From Miscanthus floridulus (taxonomy: Eukaryota > Streptophyta > Magnoliopsida > Poales > Poaceae): 64,000 nt of DNA. The stretch covers positions 78,001,260-78,065,259 of the forward strand of contig NC_089584.1 in NCBI RefSeq assembly GCF_019320115.1, read 5' to 3'. The notes under the pieces were generated by a model, which did not search any database, was not told the origin of the DNA, and was given only the letters and a program-made list of their open reading frames with translations. Shown one piece after another: positions 9,033 to 21,807 of this stretch (its first letter is position 1; the number at the start of each line of letters is the position of its first letter). The position numbers and the translations under genes are program-made.

Positions 9033-12000
9033 ATGGCTCATAACCTTCGTCGCGGTCGTGGCATGGGAAATGAGGAACAACCACCTCCACCACCACCCAC
9101 ACCAGCTGAGCTAATGCAGATAGTTGTGGAAAGTCAGCGCATGCTAGCTGAGGCTATGCGCCAGATGGCTAACCGTGAGGATCGGCATGTCCGCCAGGGA
9201 CCTGAGCCGAACCAGTATAGCAGCTTTAAGGACTTCATGGACACAAAGCCTCCTATCTTTTGTGAGGCAGAAGAACCCTTACAAGCGGATGAATGGTTGA
9301 GCACGATAGAGCAAAGATTTGGATTGCTCCGTTTGACTGAAGGCATGAAGGCTACGTATGCAGGACACCAGCTCCAAGGCCCTGTAGGCATCTGGTGGAC
9401 CCATCACAGGACCACCTTCCCTGCTAACGTTGAGATCATTTGGAACCAGTTCCAGGCAGCCTTCAGGGGACACTTTATCCCTCCTGGTCTCATGGCCATT
9501 AAGCATACTGAGTTTATGAAGCTCACCCAAGGCAATAAGAGTCTCAATGAGTACCTCTAGGCATTCAACAACCTGGCAAGATATGCTCCTGAGTTCGTCG
9601 ATACTGACGCCAAGAGAATAGCTAGCTTCAAGAGGGGACTTTCCCCAAAACTGATGAAGTCAATGGGCAACTGCAAGTGTGTCACCTTCAATGAGTTTAT
9701 CAGTGACACTCTGACTCAGGAGAACAATGACAAGATATATGCTGCTTCCAAGAACCATAAAAGGAACTTTGAGGCTGGTGCTTCCCAGTCCAAGGCTCCA
9801 ATGGTATCTAAGGCCCCGTACCGTCCACCCAATGCTAATGTCCGGTATCGCCCACCTCAGAAGAAGAACCAAGCTAAAACCAGTTTCCGCAAGGGGTATA
9901 CGATTTCCTTGCCGAAGAATACATCTGGGCAGAGTAGCTCCAATGTTCCACCAGCAAACAGGCCGTACTGGAACTGTAACCAGCCTGGTCATTGGGCAAA
10001 TAGATGTCCCCATCCTCCCAAGAATGCTCAAGGAAACGTCCGTCAGGGGCGTGTTTACTATACTACAGTGGAGGAAATTCCTGCTGGTGAAGTGGTCACC
10101 GCTGGTAAGTTCCTTGTTAATGATCACCCTGCAGTTGTGCTCTTTGATTCTAGTGCTTCGCATTCCTTTGTGAGTTCTACTTTTGCATCTAAGCATCAGA
10201 TGAATGTGATTACAATTGTCAAGGGGGGTTATTGTATTAGTGCTGCTGGGAATAATATCATGACTAACCAAGTAGTTAAAGATGTAAAGATTGAGATCGG
10301 GGATCGAGAGTTCCTTGTGGATCTTGTAGTTCTACTGGGGGTAGGAATCGATGTAATCCTAGGAATGAAGTGGATGAGCGGGAATGGAGTGTTGATCGAT
10401 ACATCAACCCGTGTGGTTATGTTGAGGGATCCTGTGGATAAGAAAGGTTTTCTAGTACAGTTACCTCGTGATATTGCTATCCACAGTACAGCCAATGCTA
10501 CCTTAGCCAAAGCCATTAAGGATCTACCGGTTGTCTGTGAGTTTCTAGATGTCTTTCCTGATGACTTGCCTGGATTACCTCCGGACCGTGATGTAGAATT
10601 CAAGATAGAACTCATTCCGGGTACGGCTCCCATTTCTCGAAGGCCCTATAGAATGCCACCTAATGAGTTGGCTGAGCTGAAGAGTCAGTTGAATGAGCTA
10701 TTGAAGAAAGGGTTGATTCGGCCTAGTTCTTCTCCTTGGGGTTGTCCGGCTATATTTGTGAAGAAGAAGGACGAGTCTCTACGCATGTGCGTGGATTATC
10801 GTCCCCTAAACGCTGTTACTATCAAGAACAAATACCCTCTTCCTCGCATCGATATTCTGTTTGATCAGCTCTCCAAGGCTAAGGTATTCTCCAAGATCGA
10901 TTTGAGGTCTGGCTACCATCAGATCAAAATTCGTCCAGAAGATATACCTAAGATAGCTTTCTCTACTCGTTATGGCTTGTTCGAATACCTCGTCATGTCA
11001 TTCAGGTTGACAAATGCTCCGGCACACTTTATGTACCTGATGAATTCTGTATTCATGCCGGAATTGGACAAATTTGTCGTCGTGTTCATTGATGATATCC
11101 TGGTATATTCTCAGAATGAAGAAGAGCATGCTGGACACCTGAGAATTGTTTTAACTCGGTTATGTGATAACCAGCTTTATGCCAAGTTCAGCAAGTGCAA
11201 GTTCTGGTTGAACAAGATACCTTTTCTTGGTCATGTATTATCTGGTGATGGAATTTCGGTTGACCCTACTAAGGTGCAAGAAGTCCTGGAGTGGAAGGCA
11301 CCTACTATGGTCATAGAAGTCCGAAGTTTTCTAGGTCTGGCTGGCTATTATCGTCGCTTTATCCTGGATTTCTCAAAGGTCGCCAAGCCCATGACTCGGC
11401 TACTGCAAAAGGATGAGAAGTTTGTGTGGACTCCAAAGTGTGAAGAGGCTTTCCACACTTTGTGGACCTTACTAACCTCTGCTCCTGTATTGGCACAACC
11501 TGACATTGAGAAGCCTTTTGATGTCTACTGTGGCGCATGTGGCACTGGTTTGGGGTGTGTTCTTATGTAGGAGAGTCGAGTAATTGCTTATGCTTCACGC
11601 CAGCTCCGAAAGCATGAAGTCAACTATCCTACCCATGACTTAGAGCTAGCCGCAGTTGTTCATGCCCTAAAGATCTAGAGACATTACTTGCTTGGTAATG
11701 TGTGCAACATCTATACTGACCATAAGAGTCTCAAGTACATCTTTACGCAGCCTGAGTTGAACATGCATCAACGACGATGGTTAGAATTGATCAAAGACTA
11801 CAACCTTCAAGTGCACTATCACCCTGGTAAGGCAAATGTGATTGCTGATGCCCTAAGCAGAAAGGCCCATTGCAATTCCTTAGTTAGTGAAGACTTTCAT
11901 CTGGCACACCTCCTTCATCCTGTAGTACTCCACAATATCACTGTGGATTGTTCTCTTAGAAGTCAAATTATCGAGCTCCAGAAGACGGATGTGGGTGTAT

Positions 12001-13442
12001 TTCACATCAAGCAGAAAATGAAAGAGAAAGAGACCAAGCACTTTAAAGTCGATGACAAGGGAATTCTCTGGTTTAATGATAGGCTTGTGGTACCCAAAGA
12101 TAAAGAACTTAGAAATCAAATTATAGATGAAGCCCATTCTTCAAAATTGTCCATCCATCCTGGTAGCAGTAAAATGTATCAAGATCTCAAGCTGTATTAT
12201 TGGTGGACCAAGATGAAGAAAGAAATCACAGCTTATGTGGCAAGGTGTGATAACTATTGCAGAGTCAAGGCTATTCACATAAGGCCCGGACTATTGCAGC
12301 CACTATCTATTCCTGGCTGGAAGTGGGAAGAAATTAGCATGGATTTTATTGTTGGATTACCCACTACCAAAAAGGGTTGTGATTCCATCTGGGTTATCGT
12401 AGATCGTCTAACTAAATCTGCTCACTTTATTCCGGTCAAGTCTACCTATCACCCTCACAATTATGCTGAGATTTATTTTCAACAAGTGGTACGTCTCCAT
12501 GGTGTACCCAAATCCATTGTTTCGGATAGAGGACCTCAGTTCATGGCTCGCTTTTGGGAGTGCTTACATCAGAATCTTGGCACTCATCCAATCCGTAGTT
12601 CTGCCTATCATCCGCAAACATCGGGACAGACTGAGCGTGTTAATCAAATTCTTGAAGACATGCTTAGAGCTTGTCTTATCTCTTGCAAAGGCTCTTGGGA
12701 AGACTGGTTACCTCTCGCTGAATTCTCTTATAACAACAGTTATCAAGAAAGTATCAAAATGGCTCCTTTTGAAGCTCTTTATGGCCGCAAGTGTAGAACT
12801 CCTTTGAACTAGGTGGAACCCGGAGAAAGAAGATTCTATGGTATTGATTTTGTAAAAGAAGCCGAAGAGCAAGTCCGAACTATACAGAAGAATATGACTG
12901 CCGCACAGGCTAGACAAAAGAGCTATGCTGACAAGAGAAGAAAACCTATTGAGTTTGAAGTAGGTGATCATGTTTATTTGAAGGTATCCCCTATGAAAGG
13001 AGTCAAGCGTTTTGAAATTAAAAGGAAACTTGAGCCTCGATATGTTGGACCCTACCGCATTATCGAGAAAAGTGGAAGAGTAGCATATAAGCTCGATCTA
13101 CCACGAGAGATGGGAGCTATATTCCCGGTATTCCATGTGTCCTAGCTTAAGAAGTGTCTTCGTATTCCTGAGGAGAGAATAGCAACAAGGAAAGTCAACT
13201 TGAAATCTGATCTTTCTTATGAAGAAAAGCCCGTGCAAGTCCTGGATACTCAAGAAAGAGTGACTCGTACATGAGTAGTTAAATTATACAAGGTAGTTTG
13301 GAGTAATCATAGTGAACGGGATGCAACCTGGGAGCGGGAAGATTATTTAAAGGAAAATCATCCAACTTTCTATACTAAATGGTACGCTTTCCAAATCTCG
13401 GGACAAGATTTTTCTAAGGGGGGGAGGGCTATAACACCCTAG
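9033..13442 (+). pseudogene. Element A gag-pol polyprotein, six nonsense codons
   Basis: One frame of 1470 codons encodes gag, zinc knuckle, protease, RT, RNase H, integrase and a chromodomain-like end (13225-13382). Stops are TAG 9558, 11568, 11676, 12810, 13143 and TGA 13272. RT keeps VDYRPLN and FIDDIL. The integrase acidic triad is present (MDFIVG, SDRGPQF, GQTERVN), but the second Cys of its zinc finger is displaced. Further lesions are visible: the knuckle's first Cys is Tyr (YWNC), the protease DSG is DSS (near 10147), and the RNase H Asp after DVYC is Gly. The frame runs through the polypurine tract and stops inside the 3' LTR at 13440-13442. The ATG at 9033 is preferred over the upstream TTG because it sits at a splice acceptor. 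Confidence 0.92.
13416..13429 (+). other. Polypurine tract of element A
   Basis: A purine run (AAGGGGGGGAGGG then C) ends directly before the 3' LTR at 13430. It is the plus-strand primer for reverse transcription. It overlaps the last codons of the gag-pol frame. Confidence 0.9.
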
Positions 13443-16400
13443 GTGTTTGGCTTCTACTAATTGCATGTCATTTCATAAACATGTGCATTATCCATGTCAT
13501 CATGCCATTATCATTGAAACATTTCATTGCAACATTGGGTAAATTGCTTGTTTTGATTGTTTCATCACATGTGATCAATTGAAATGGTATAACAATTTTG
13601 TAAAATGGTTGATCATGGTCTATTACACCTTAACTACACTTAGGTTACTTGTTTGGACATTGTTCATGTAGATCAAAATGACCAAAATGCCCTTGATTGC
13701 ATGTTTGACTTGAATTGACCCTAGGAGTGTCATAGTTTGACTATTTAAAAAGTCCAACTTGGAAGCTTTGCATGGCTGTACACTCTTTACAAAAGTTGTA
13801 GCTAATTTAGCAAGGAACAAAAGTTGTTTTATGGTCAACTCATGAAAAGGTCTAGAACATGGTCAAACATGGCCCACAAGTCAGAAGTACATGCTGATTT
13901 CATATTCAGCAAATTTTTCTAAGTCCTAAAGTGTAGTACAGTTTCGTGTACACATGTTTGGAGCCATGTATCTCCCTAACCGAGCCAAACCAGCTTGAGC
14001 TCCAGTGGAAAGAGTTGTAGTTAACGTGTAGATGAGCAACTTTGTTAACTACGGCATGGTCTAGATCACCACGGATTAGGAGTTGATGATCGTCGAATAT
14101 GTGCTGTCAGTCATCGTCGATAAACACTGAATCGCGTTTGTTTTCAGAAAACGGTCAGTCGCCGTGGCCGACCGGCTCAGAGGCTCGACGTCGCATGTCC
14201 GCCACTCATCGCCGGACTCCTGCTCGCGCTGGCCACGCGCCGGGCGCATCCTGGCGTCGCAGCCGCGCCTTGAAGCCACCTCGCGCCTGTCCGAACGCAC
14301 TCGCCTTTCCCATTTCGCATTCCTCGCCTTCCACCGTGCGCTGCAAGAGAGCGCCGCCGTCCGCCATTGCTCCGCCTTCGCCCCGCTCGCTCACCACCAC
14401 GAAAGCGCGTCGCCCTGTTCGTCAGCAGCTGCGTCGTGACCTACTCCACCTCCTCCACCTCATAGCTGCGTCATTTAGGCTTGGGTAAGGTCGCTGTGAC
14501 CTTTCTGACACCGCTGCGCCATGGCCGCACCGGTGACCTCACCGTGGTCAGCATGGCACCGTTCCCATCCTCCATTCTTAGCTCGCGTTTAGCATTCTTC
14601 ATCACGAGTAGCTGCTTGGGTGTAAATGCCATCACCAGTGCTGGTCCAGCCGCACCGGGACACGGCCGAGCGCCGCCGTGCGCCATGGCCGATTCGCCGT
14701 GCGCCGCGGTCGGAGCGCTTAGGGACCACTAGAGCTTTGGCTTGGTAGGGAAATCAACACGTGGGGGCTGGGGATCCGGCTTGGGCTGAGCCGCGTCTTG
14801 GGCCGCGCCAGCGTTGTTCGCGGGCCGCTGTTCCTTCGGGCCGGCCCAACTGTGGCTGAGTTTTGTTTCCTTATTTATTTTGTTTTATTATTTCATAGAT
14901 TTGTATTGATATTCAAAAATTTGTATTTCTTAGTATATAGATCCAAATGCCATGGTTCTAATTTTGTTGAGTTCCTAGTATTGTCTAGTATTTAACAAAA
15001 ATAGTATATGAGCACATGTTTTAGAAAAATAGGGTGAATTAAATAGGAGTTTGAAATGTGTTTTTAGAAGCATGCAAACTTGTTTGAATTTTATCTTGAG
15101 TTTCTGTGGCCCAAAAATTATGAAATTTTGTGGATCCTCTATTTTGGTTTAGTAGAGTCTCTGGTTAAAATTTTAGAGCTAGTGCATGTGTAGTTTTTAA
15201 GTTATAGAATTTCCTTTTATTAATGGGTGGATCTTGTGTGAATTTTCATAATTTTTCTATAGATCCAGTAAAGGTAAAATTTGGTGGGTACTATTCTTAT
15301 GCTAGAATGATGCTAGGAAAAATGTGAAATCTGTTGCTTGACACTTTTCATTAGGATTTCTTAATTATGCCATTTTAAGCCAGTATGCCTTATCATTTTT
15401 GTGTAGACTGTTATACTTACTCAATGGCTTTGAAATTTCTATGATGGTCTATGTGCAGCATGAGATAGCTACTGTAATTTTTGTAGATTTTTATAAATAG
15501 TTTTACTATATATTGCTTTAATCACCTAATTAACTAGATAAATTAGAAAAGGGTATTAAATAATTTATCTAGAAGTTGACACTATACTTTCTGATGTTTA
15601 TTAGGTATGCAAAACAAGTTGGTAAACTTGGTTTGATCAAAGTATGCTTTTGCACAATCATTAAATAATTAAGTTAGTAACCCCGTCATTCTGGACAGAT
15701 TCTAGGTTTGTTGGAAATTGATTTAGTTAACATAAGAATCATGCTTTGATGTTTACAAATGTTTTGTAGAGAATTTCATAAGCTTTCCAGAATGTCCTCA
15801 TGCAAGTCATTTGGAATTGTAGAACTTTAGTTGTGATTTAATTAAGGGACTACTTGTATGCATATGAAACTTAAATGTTAAATTATGTATACCTTTATTA
15901 TTTCTAAGTTGTGGTAATGTTCCTAGGTGTTAGGCCTTTAACTGAAGATGAGCATCTTTATCTTAGGTTATGCAAGTTAGGTAAGTTGATCTTGTCTTTA
16001 AGTTAAGTAGATACATGCTTAAAGTGATTTGAATAGAGCCAATTACTCGGTAAACGAGTGTCCAGTGATACTTTCGTAAACACTCACTGTGATTCATTCA
16101 TCATGAGCATCATGTCATTCCTTATGCATCCATGATATTTATATTTTGCATCGGCATGCAATAGGTGTACCGGAAGGAGTAACCCTGCTGGAATTCGAGG
16201 AACTGAGCGAGCAGCAGCAGCCGACACCGGAGATTCAGGAGGAGCAGCCTTCAGGAGAAGTGCTAGACGAGGTCGCCGTTGAGTGCCCGGATCACCGTCC
16301 TTGCAACTTTGTGAAAGGCAAGCCCCGGAGCATATTAAGCCTCCTAATTTCCAAAATGCAGTACAGTATTATTGTTACATATATATATTGTTGCATTAAG

Positions 16401-17818
16401 TTTAGGTGTTGGATGCAAACACTTGCTGCATTGGTTACCCAATTCCTTGTCCAGATATTGTTACCCTAAATCCTATGTAGCTCAGGCTCGAGTAGTGCTT
16501 AGCCCTGCTTAAACGCGGTAGAAGTCGGGTGATTTCCTGTCACCTACGAGATATAGGAATATACATGTGGCACGGTTGGCTATATTTGCTATCGTGGAAA
16601 AGAACCAGTCTTAATTTGAAATGAAGACCGGACGGAGGCTTGCCGGTTTGCAGTGACTCCGTCTGCGTCGCTTAAGGACTGATTCTTGGAGCCTTTCCTG
16701 TTCATGTTGAACGCATGCCTCTCTCTTAGTTGGCCGGGTCTGGAGACCGACCACGAAGCCGAGTAGCTCAACTCAGGCCGGGAGTCGATAAGTATAAAGT
16801 ATGCCTTGGAAGGGAGCCGTAGGCGTGAGTCCAAGGGCAGGTGATTTAAAAGTCCTGATCGTCCTGGTAGAAGGGTAATCCCTAAGAGCGCTGGCGCTGA
16901 TCGAACCCGCGAATTTGGTTCCTGAGTTGTACCAAAGGTAACCCACGGCTACCCTTGCTAAGTATGCCAGGGTGAGAGTTAGGAATACCCCCTCAGCTGA
17001 GTTGTAATTCGATTCGAATCGCCGTCTCTCCCGGTTAGTGAGAACTTGACGGGCTTATCTCCAATGTAGATACACTTAATAACATAATGGTTCGGAAATG
17101 ATGATATGATGATGACAGCCTTATTATACCTGCTATGGTTAATATTGTTTGCTCCTAATAAGTGAGTGCTCTAGTACAGGTGCTAATCTAGTGGACAGGT
17201 AAATAATGATAAGCTTGATGCTAATTTTAAATTGGTTACTATAATCTTAAGCTCTTTTATGCAACTGTGTCAAGCTAGCCCACCTGAAAAGCCTTGCATG
17301 ATCCTTGGTGTCTTTATTTCTGTTTTTGTCGGATAAGTCTAGCTGAGTACCTTCTCGTACTCAGGGTTTATCTCCCACCTGTTGCAGATGACCAGTTCTA
17401 CTTTGGTTGCTGCAAGTACTACCTTCTCCCAGCTAGGGATGAAGACTAGACCGTTGGGCGCGGTCTCTACTAGTTCTCGTACCTGATAATGCTTTTGTGG
17501 GACATGACTCAAACTTGGCAATGTATTTGAAAACCTTGATGTTTTATACTAAACTATGTTGCTTCCGCACACTCAAACTTGGTTTGTAATATTCTAATTC
17601 AACTCTGATGGATGTAATCCGAATGCTACTTGTGAAATGTTGTAACAGATGATGTGTTGTGTTGAATCATTACGATCTTGGTTTGTATGTCGAGAGTTGG
17701 TTGAAATCCTTCGTGATTTCTGGACTACCGAGATTATGGGAGCTTAAGTACAGGAATTTGATCGCTTCGGTGATTGTTTTTGTACTTACGTTCTTATGAT
17801 TTGGTCGGTTCTGTTACA
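13430..17818 (+). repeat. Element A 3' LTR
   Basis: 4389 bp, nearly identical to 2739-7283. It starts TATAACACCC instead of TGTAACACCC, a G-to-A change in the terminal TG, and lacks 156 bp present in the 5' LTR around 4075-4235. It ends TCTGTTACA before GTCAC. Confidence 0.95.
16146..16469 (+). other. Conserved small ORF inside the LTR (3' copy)
   Basis: Same frame as 5612-5935 with a few substitutions (Leu to Pro, Pro to Leu, Ser to Pro, Glu to Lys) and no stop. See the 5' copy for the conserved core shared with element B. Confidence 0.3.
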
Positions 17819-17823
17819 GTCAC
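17819..17823. repeat. Target site duplication GTCAC, right of element A
   Basis: Exact copy of 2734-2738. Downstream, the inverse LTR of element B resumes without a gap. Confidence 0.95.
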
Positions 17824-20800
17824 TATGTCCAAACCTACACAAAACTCCACCCGGTCTTAATTCATTATTAATATGGTTCTTTTTCACGATAGCAAATATA
17901 GCCAACCGTGACCCACCTCATCTTAAAGCTCGCAGGTGACAGGAAATCACCCGACTTCTACCGCACTAAGCATGGCTAAGCATTTAACCTGTTCCTAAAC
18001 TTAATTAGGATTCAAGTGCGATATCTGGATAAGGATAGATATATAATGCAATAATTGGTTCCAACCAATTCCTATACTTAATGCATCAACAACAATAAAG
18101 GATACTCAAGATATTTGTAGAAACATGGGAGACTTAGAATACTCTGGGGCTTGCCTTTTAGAAAAGATGATGGGCGGTGGTCAGGGCACTCGAGCAACTC
18201 CTCCTCAGCGGCTGCTTCGTTGATTACCTGAACCTCAGGCTCCTCCTCCAGGCTCACTTCCTTGAACTCCAGAAGCGTCACTCCCTCCGGCACACCTATT
18301 GCATGTATGCGCAAAATAAATATCATGGATGCACATGAACGAAGTTAGGGACGCTCGGGGAATGCACATGCTTACTGTAGTCCGCATATTCTATCTTAAG
18401 CTCTACTCAAATCACTTTAACTTACCAAGTTTATACAACCTAATGTATAATTGCTCATCTTCAGTTAAGGACCTAGTACCTGCACCTAAGCATGTTCTCA
18501 AGTTAGGATAGCACCTAAACAATCAACAAGAATATTGCGACAAAGCATACACACAAACATTCAGATTTCAGCAAAACATGGACTATACAGCGGTACAGTA
18601 AACTAATCATAACTAGAGATCTACAAATCAAAATAACAAGCAACAAGACAATTTGGAAAGCCTATGAAATTTCCTACAATTCATTTCCAGACCTCTGGCA
18701 TGGTTCCAACCTTTACCAGGTCGAATTTACATAACCACATAATCAGGTTCAAACAAGACAGAGAGCAAGCAAAACTGTGATTCAACTTTGAACGACTGTA
18801 ACTCCTAAACTACTAGGCCAAATGCCACCAAATTTTAACAGAAGCTAGATACATAAGTTATCTACAACTTTTGTATTCACCATTTTCTCAGAAAACCAAA
18901 TTATCATGGTGAACTTTGCAAAGTTCCCAGAACTATCCAGAAAGACATAATGCAAGAAAATAATTATTAACTTATGTGGCAAACAGATAAATGGACAAAA
19001 CCAACTTTACTAACTCATCACACATATCAGAATAACACCAGAAAGTAAAGTGTTCACCACCAATTCATTCCTTTTAACGCCTTTCTTAATTTATTTAATT
19101 ATTTAAGAGGAATAATAAACATATATGAAAACTATACCATTTAATCTGCAAAAATTATAGTAGGTACTACAGGCTCCAAGTAGGCCACTGTAAAAGTTTC
19201 ACATCATTTGAACAAGTATAACATCCTACATGAAAATGACTAGGCATAAAGGCTTAAAATAACATAAATAGGAAACCCTAGTGAAAATTGTCAAGAAATA
19301 GATTTTATATTTTTCTTAGCATCCTTGAGGTACTAGGACAACCTCCAATAAATTTCATGGTCATTGGATTCATAGATTAATTATTAAAATTCACACAAGG
19401 ATCATCTAATAATAAAAGGAAAATCTATAACTCAAAAACCATTCATGCACTGACTCTAAAATGTTTACCGGAGCTTCTACTCATCAAGAAGAGATCACCA
19501 TCCCAATTTCATAATTTTTGGAGCAAAGGAACTCTAGATATGAATTAAACAATTTTGCATCCATTTAAAAACACATTTTAAGTTTCAATTTAATTCTTCT
19601 AGAAACTCTACAACAAGTGCTAATATTATATTTTTCCTAAATACTACACTTCACCAAGATCCTAACAAAATTGGAACCACCCAATTTGGATCTACAAAAC
19701 TAGAGATATAAATTTTACAAAACAGTATTCAAATCTGAAATATTTGAACTATCTTTCTAAGTCTAAGTCACTAACAACCAGGGCCCGCTTGTCAGCGAAA
19801 CAAAAATAGAGCACGGCGCGGGACGGGGCTAGCTCGCCGACGGTGGCTTCTTCGGTGACAAGGAGGGTACCTCCGTGTTCACCTTGACCTCTCGCACCGA
19901 TTGACCTCCTAAACCTAAACCCTACCGACCTTTAGGTGCGTCGGCCATGGCGCATGGCGGCGCTCCGACGAACCCCGGCGCTAGATGCCCAGACAAGGCG
20001 CGCATCAGCTTCCTGGGACCACGGTGGACCTTCCTATGCTACTGCTACCAGCTGCGGTGAAATGGTTGAGCATGGCCACGTGAGGTCACCGGCAGCGGCC
20101 ATGGCGCGGCGGTGCTCGGCCGTGTTCCGGCTTGGCTGGACCGGCATTGTTGGTAGCATCATCACCGGAGCATCTACACATGATGTGGAATACGAGACGA
20201 GAGCTAGGGAAGGAGGAGAGGTCCTGTGCTGTGCTAGCCACGATGGACCGCGAGCGCGGTGGCGCTCCGGTGAGCTTTCGTCGGGGCAGAGTCAGCAATG
20301 CGGCTCACCTAAGGCTTAGCTGGCTCAGCGAGAACATCACCGAGGTCCATGAGGTGCTAGCGGAGCTGTGGTTGGAATGTCATTGGCTATGGTGCAGCGG
20401 TGAGCTCGCACGAGCTTAGCAGAGCCAATAGTGATGGCGGTGGTCTGTTGCGGCTGTTGCGGATGCAAAGGGAGGAGCAGGAAATGGAAATGGAACGCTG
20501 GGGAAAAACATGGGCGGACGCTGGGGGCTATGATGGCGCACAGCAGCCCGATGTGGCCTAAGCGGTTAGGATGCCGATGACGATCGGCGCCACATGGCAC
20601 TGAAACTTTGAAACTAGGCAGGTACTATAGCTTCGATTCAGTTAAGACATCAGGGCCTGATAGCACAAGTTGATGATGATAAAACTCCTAATCCATTGAT
20701 CATTAGCGAAAACAATCTAAACCAAAGTTGTACACCTACATACCAGCTACAATTTCTATTAAAGGATCATGACCTAATTCTCATTGGTTAAGGAGTAAAA

Positions 20801-21342
20801 TCATCTCCAATGTCGAGCCAATGAAACTGAAATTTAGTTTTTGACTTTGAAAATTTCTGAGTCTCCAAATAGACCTCAAAATTGACTTGTGGGCCCTTTT
20901 TGAGCATGTTCTACATATTTTCATGAGATGGTCATAAAATAACTTTTGTTCCTTATATAATTTGCTACAACTTTGCTTTAGGTTGCTCAGACATGCAAAT
21001 ACTCTAAGCTATACTTTTTAAATAGTCAAACAAAAGAGCTCTAGGGGTCAACACAAGTCAAACCATTACTTGGAAGCATAATTAGACAATATGGTCAACA
21101 TGAACATTGTTCCTAATGACATTCTAAGTGTAGCTAAGTTGTTTAAGAGGATAATTAGCCACACCACACATTGATCACACAAAAATTAAGCATCACTTGT
21201 GTTGAAACAAGGAAGAACAAGTGAGATGTTACTTTTGTTTCAAAGCCATGTTTCAACAATCCAAACTCATGAATGGATGAATGATGCTCATGTTTATGAA
21301 ATGCCAGTGCAAATGTGGAAGCCAAACACCTAGGGTGTTACA
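17824..21342 (-). repeat. Element B 5' LTR, proximal part
   Basis: On the minus strand this starts at 21342 with TGTAACACCCTAGGTG, the same terminus as element A, and continues to the A insertion site. It is related to A's LTR in its first few hundred bases, in the conserved ORF region (18078-18326) and around 17870-17970, but diverged elsewhere, so B is a sister family. 19800-20480 is GC-rich, mirroring A. The five bases right of the terminus are GCAGT (21343-21347), the expected place of B's target duplication; the partner is outside the window. Confidence 0.85.
18078..18326 (-). other. Conserved small ORF inside LTR of element B
   Basis: An 82-codon frame opening with an ATG at 18326 and containing HAIGVPEGVTLLEF, an acidic stretch, ECPDHRP, KGKP and SILSLP. 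It corresponds to 5612-5935 and 16146-16469 in A with a 4-codon in-frame length difference, although the surrounding LTR sequence has diverged more. Function unknown. Confidence 0.4.
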
Positions 21343-21549
21343 GCAGTCAACAGAAGAAAATCCCCAATGTGGTGAGGAACCAAGACATAATGCTAACGCA
21401 GTTCCTGAGCCACAAGAGGAAGTCTTGGAGAAAACAAATCGTGGAGAAAATACCATAGTAATGGCTGTACAGTAGTAATTACTGAGCCATAATGGAGAAG
21501 TCGGTGAATATTCAGTGAGCCATATCACATTGTGGAGATAAATGGGCGA

Positions 21550-21807
21550 TATGGGCCATGGTCGCGTGAAAGCCTAGGTAACGACCCAGCTTGCTGTTGC
21601 GGAGAATTCGGAGAGGCGCCAATCATGGGAGCAGTTTCCCAAAAACCCTCAAATGTGAAAGGGTGGGGGAGTGCTTTATAACTACGCCACCGCACCCTGC
21701 GCTCCCACCTTTACCACTTTGCCATTTCATCTTCCTCCTCAGCCCTCGCATTTCTAGATTCACATCCACACGCGCTTCTGCCGCTAGTCTCCATCTAGAT
21801 CCGAGAG
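21550..21807 (+). promoter_or_regulatory. Putative promoter and 5' UTR of the antisense gene in C
   Basis: A TATA-like motif, GCTTTATAAC (TTTATA at 21675-21680), lies in a GC-rich stretch about 130 nt upstream of the antisense ATG at 21808. No ORF is credible here. The assignment rests on position and motif only. Confidence 0.35.

Larger units (their letters stand above)
2739..17818 (+). mobile_element. Element A: complete Ty3-gypsy chromovirus, long LTRs
   Basis: A 15.1-kb LTR retrotransposon with GTCAC duplications, LTRs of 4545 and 4389 bp, an initiator-Met-type primer site, an extra ORF (ORF0), gag-pol in one frame and a polypurine tract. The order gag, protease, RT, RNase H, integrase, chromodomain-like C-terminus and the long LTRs fit the Tekay/Del group of plant chromoviruses; this lineage call is inference. 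LTR copies differ by roughly one percent by eye plus one 156-bp deletion, so insertion looks recent. Gag-pol is nevertheless inactivated. The element lies inside the LTR of related element B in opposite orientation. Confidence 0.93.

Noticed and set aside
21343..21347. GCAGT right of element B taken as proof of B's target duplication
   Set aside because: The partner lies outside the window. The identical GCAGT around the copia solo LTR (22848 and 25225) shows this 5-mer can recur by chance.
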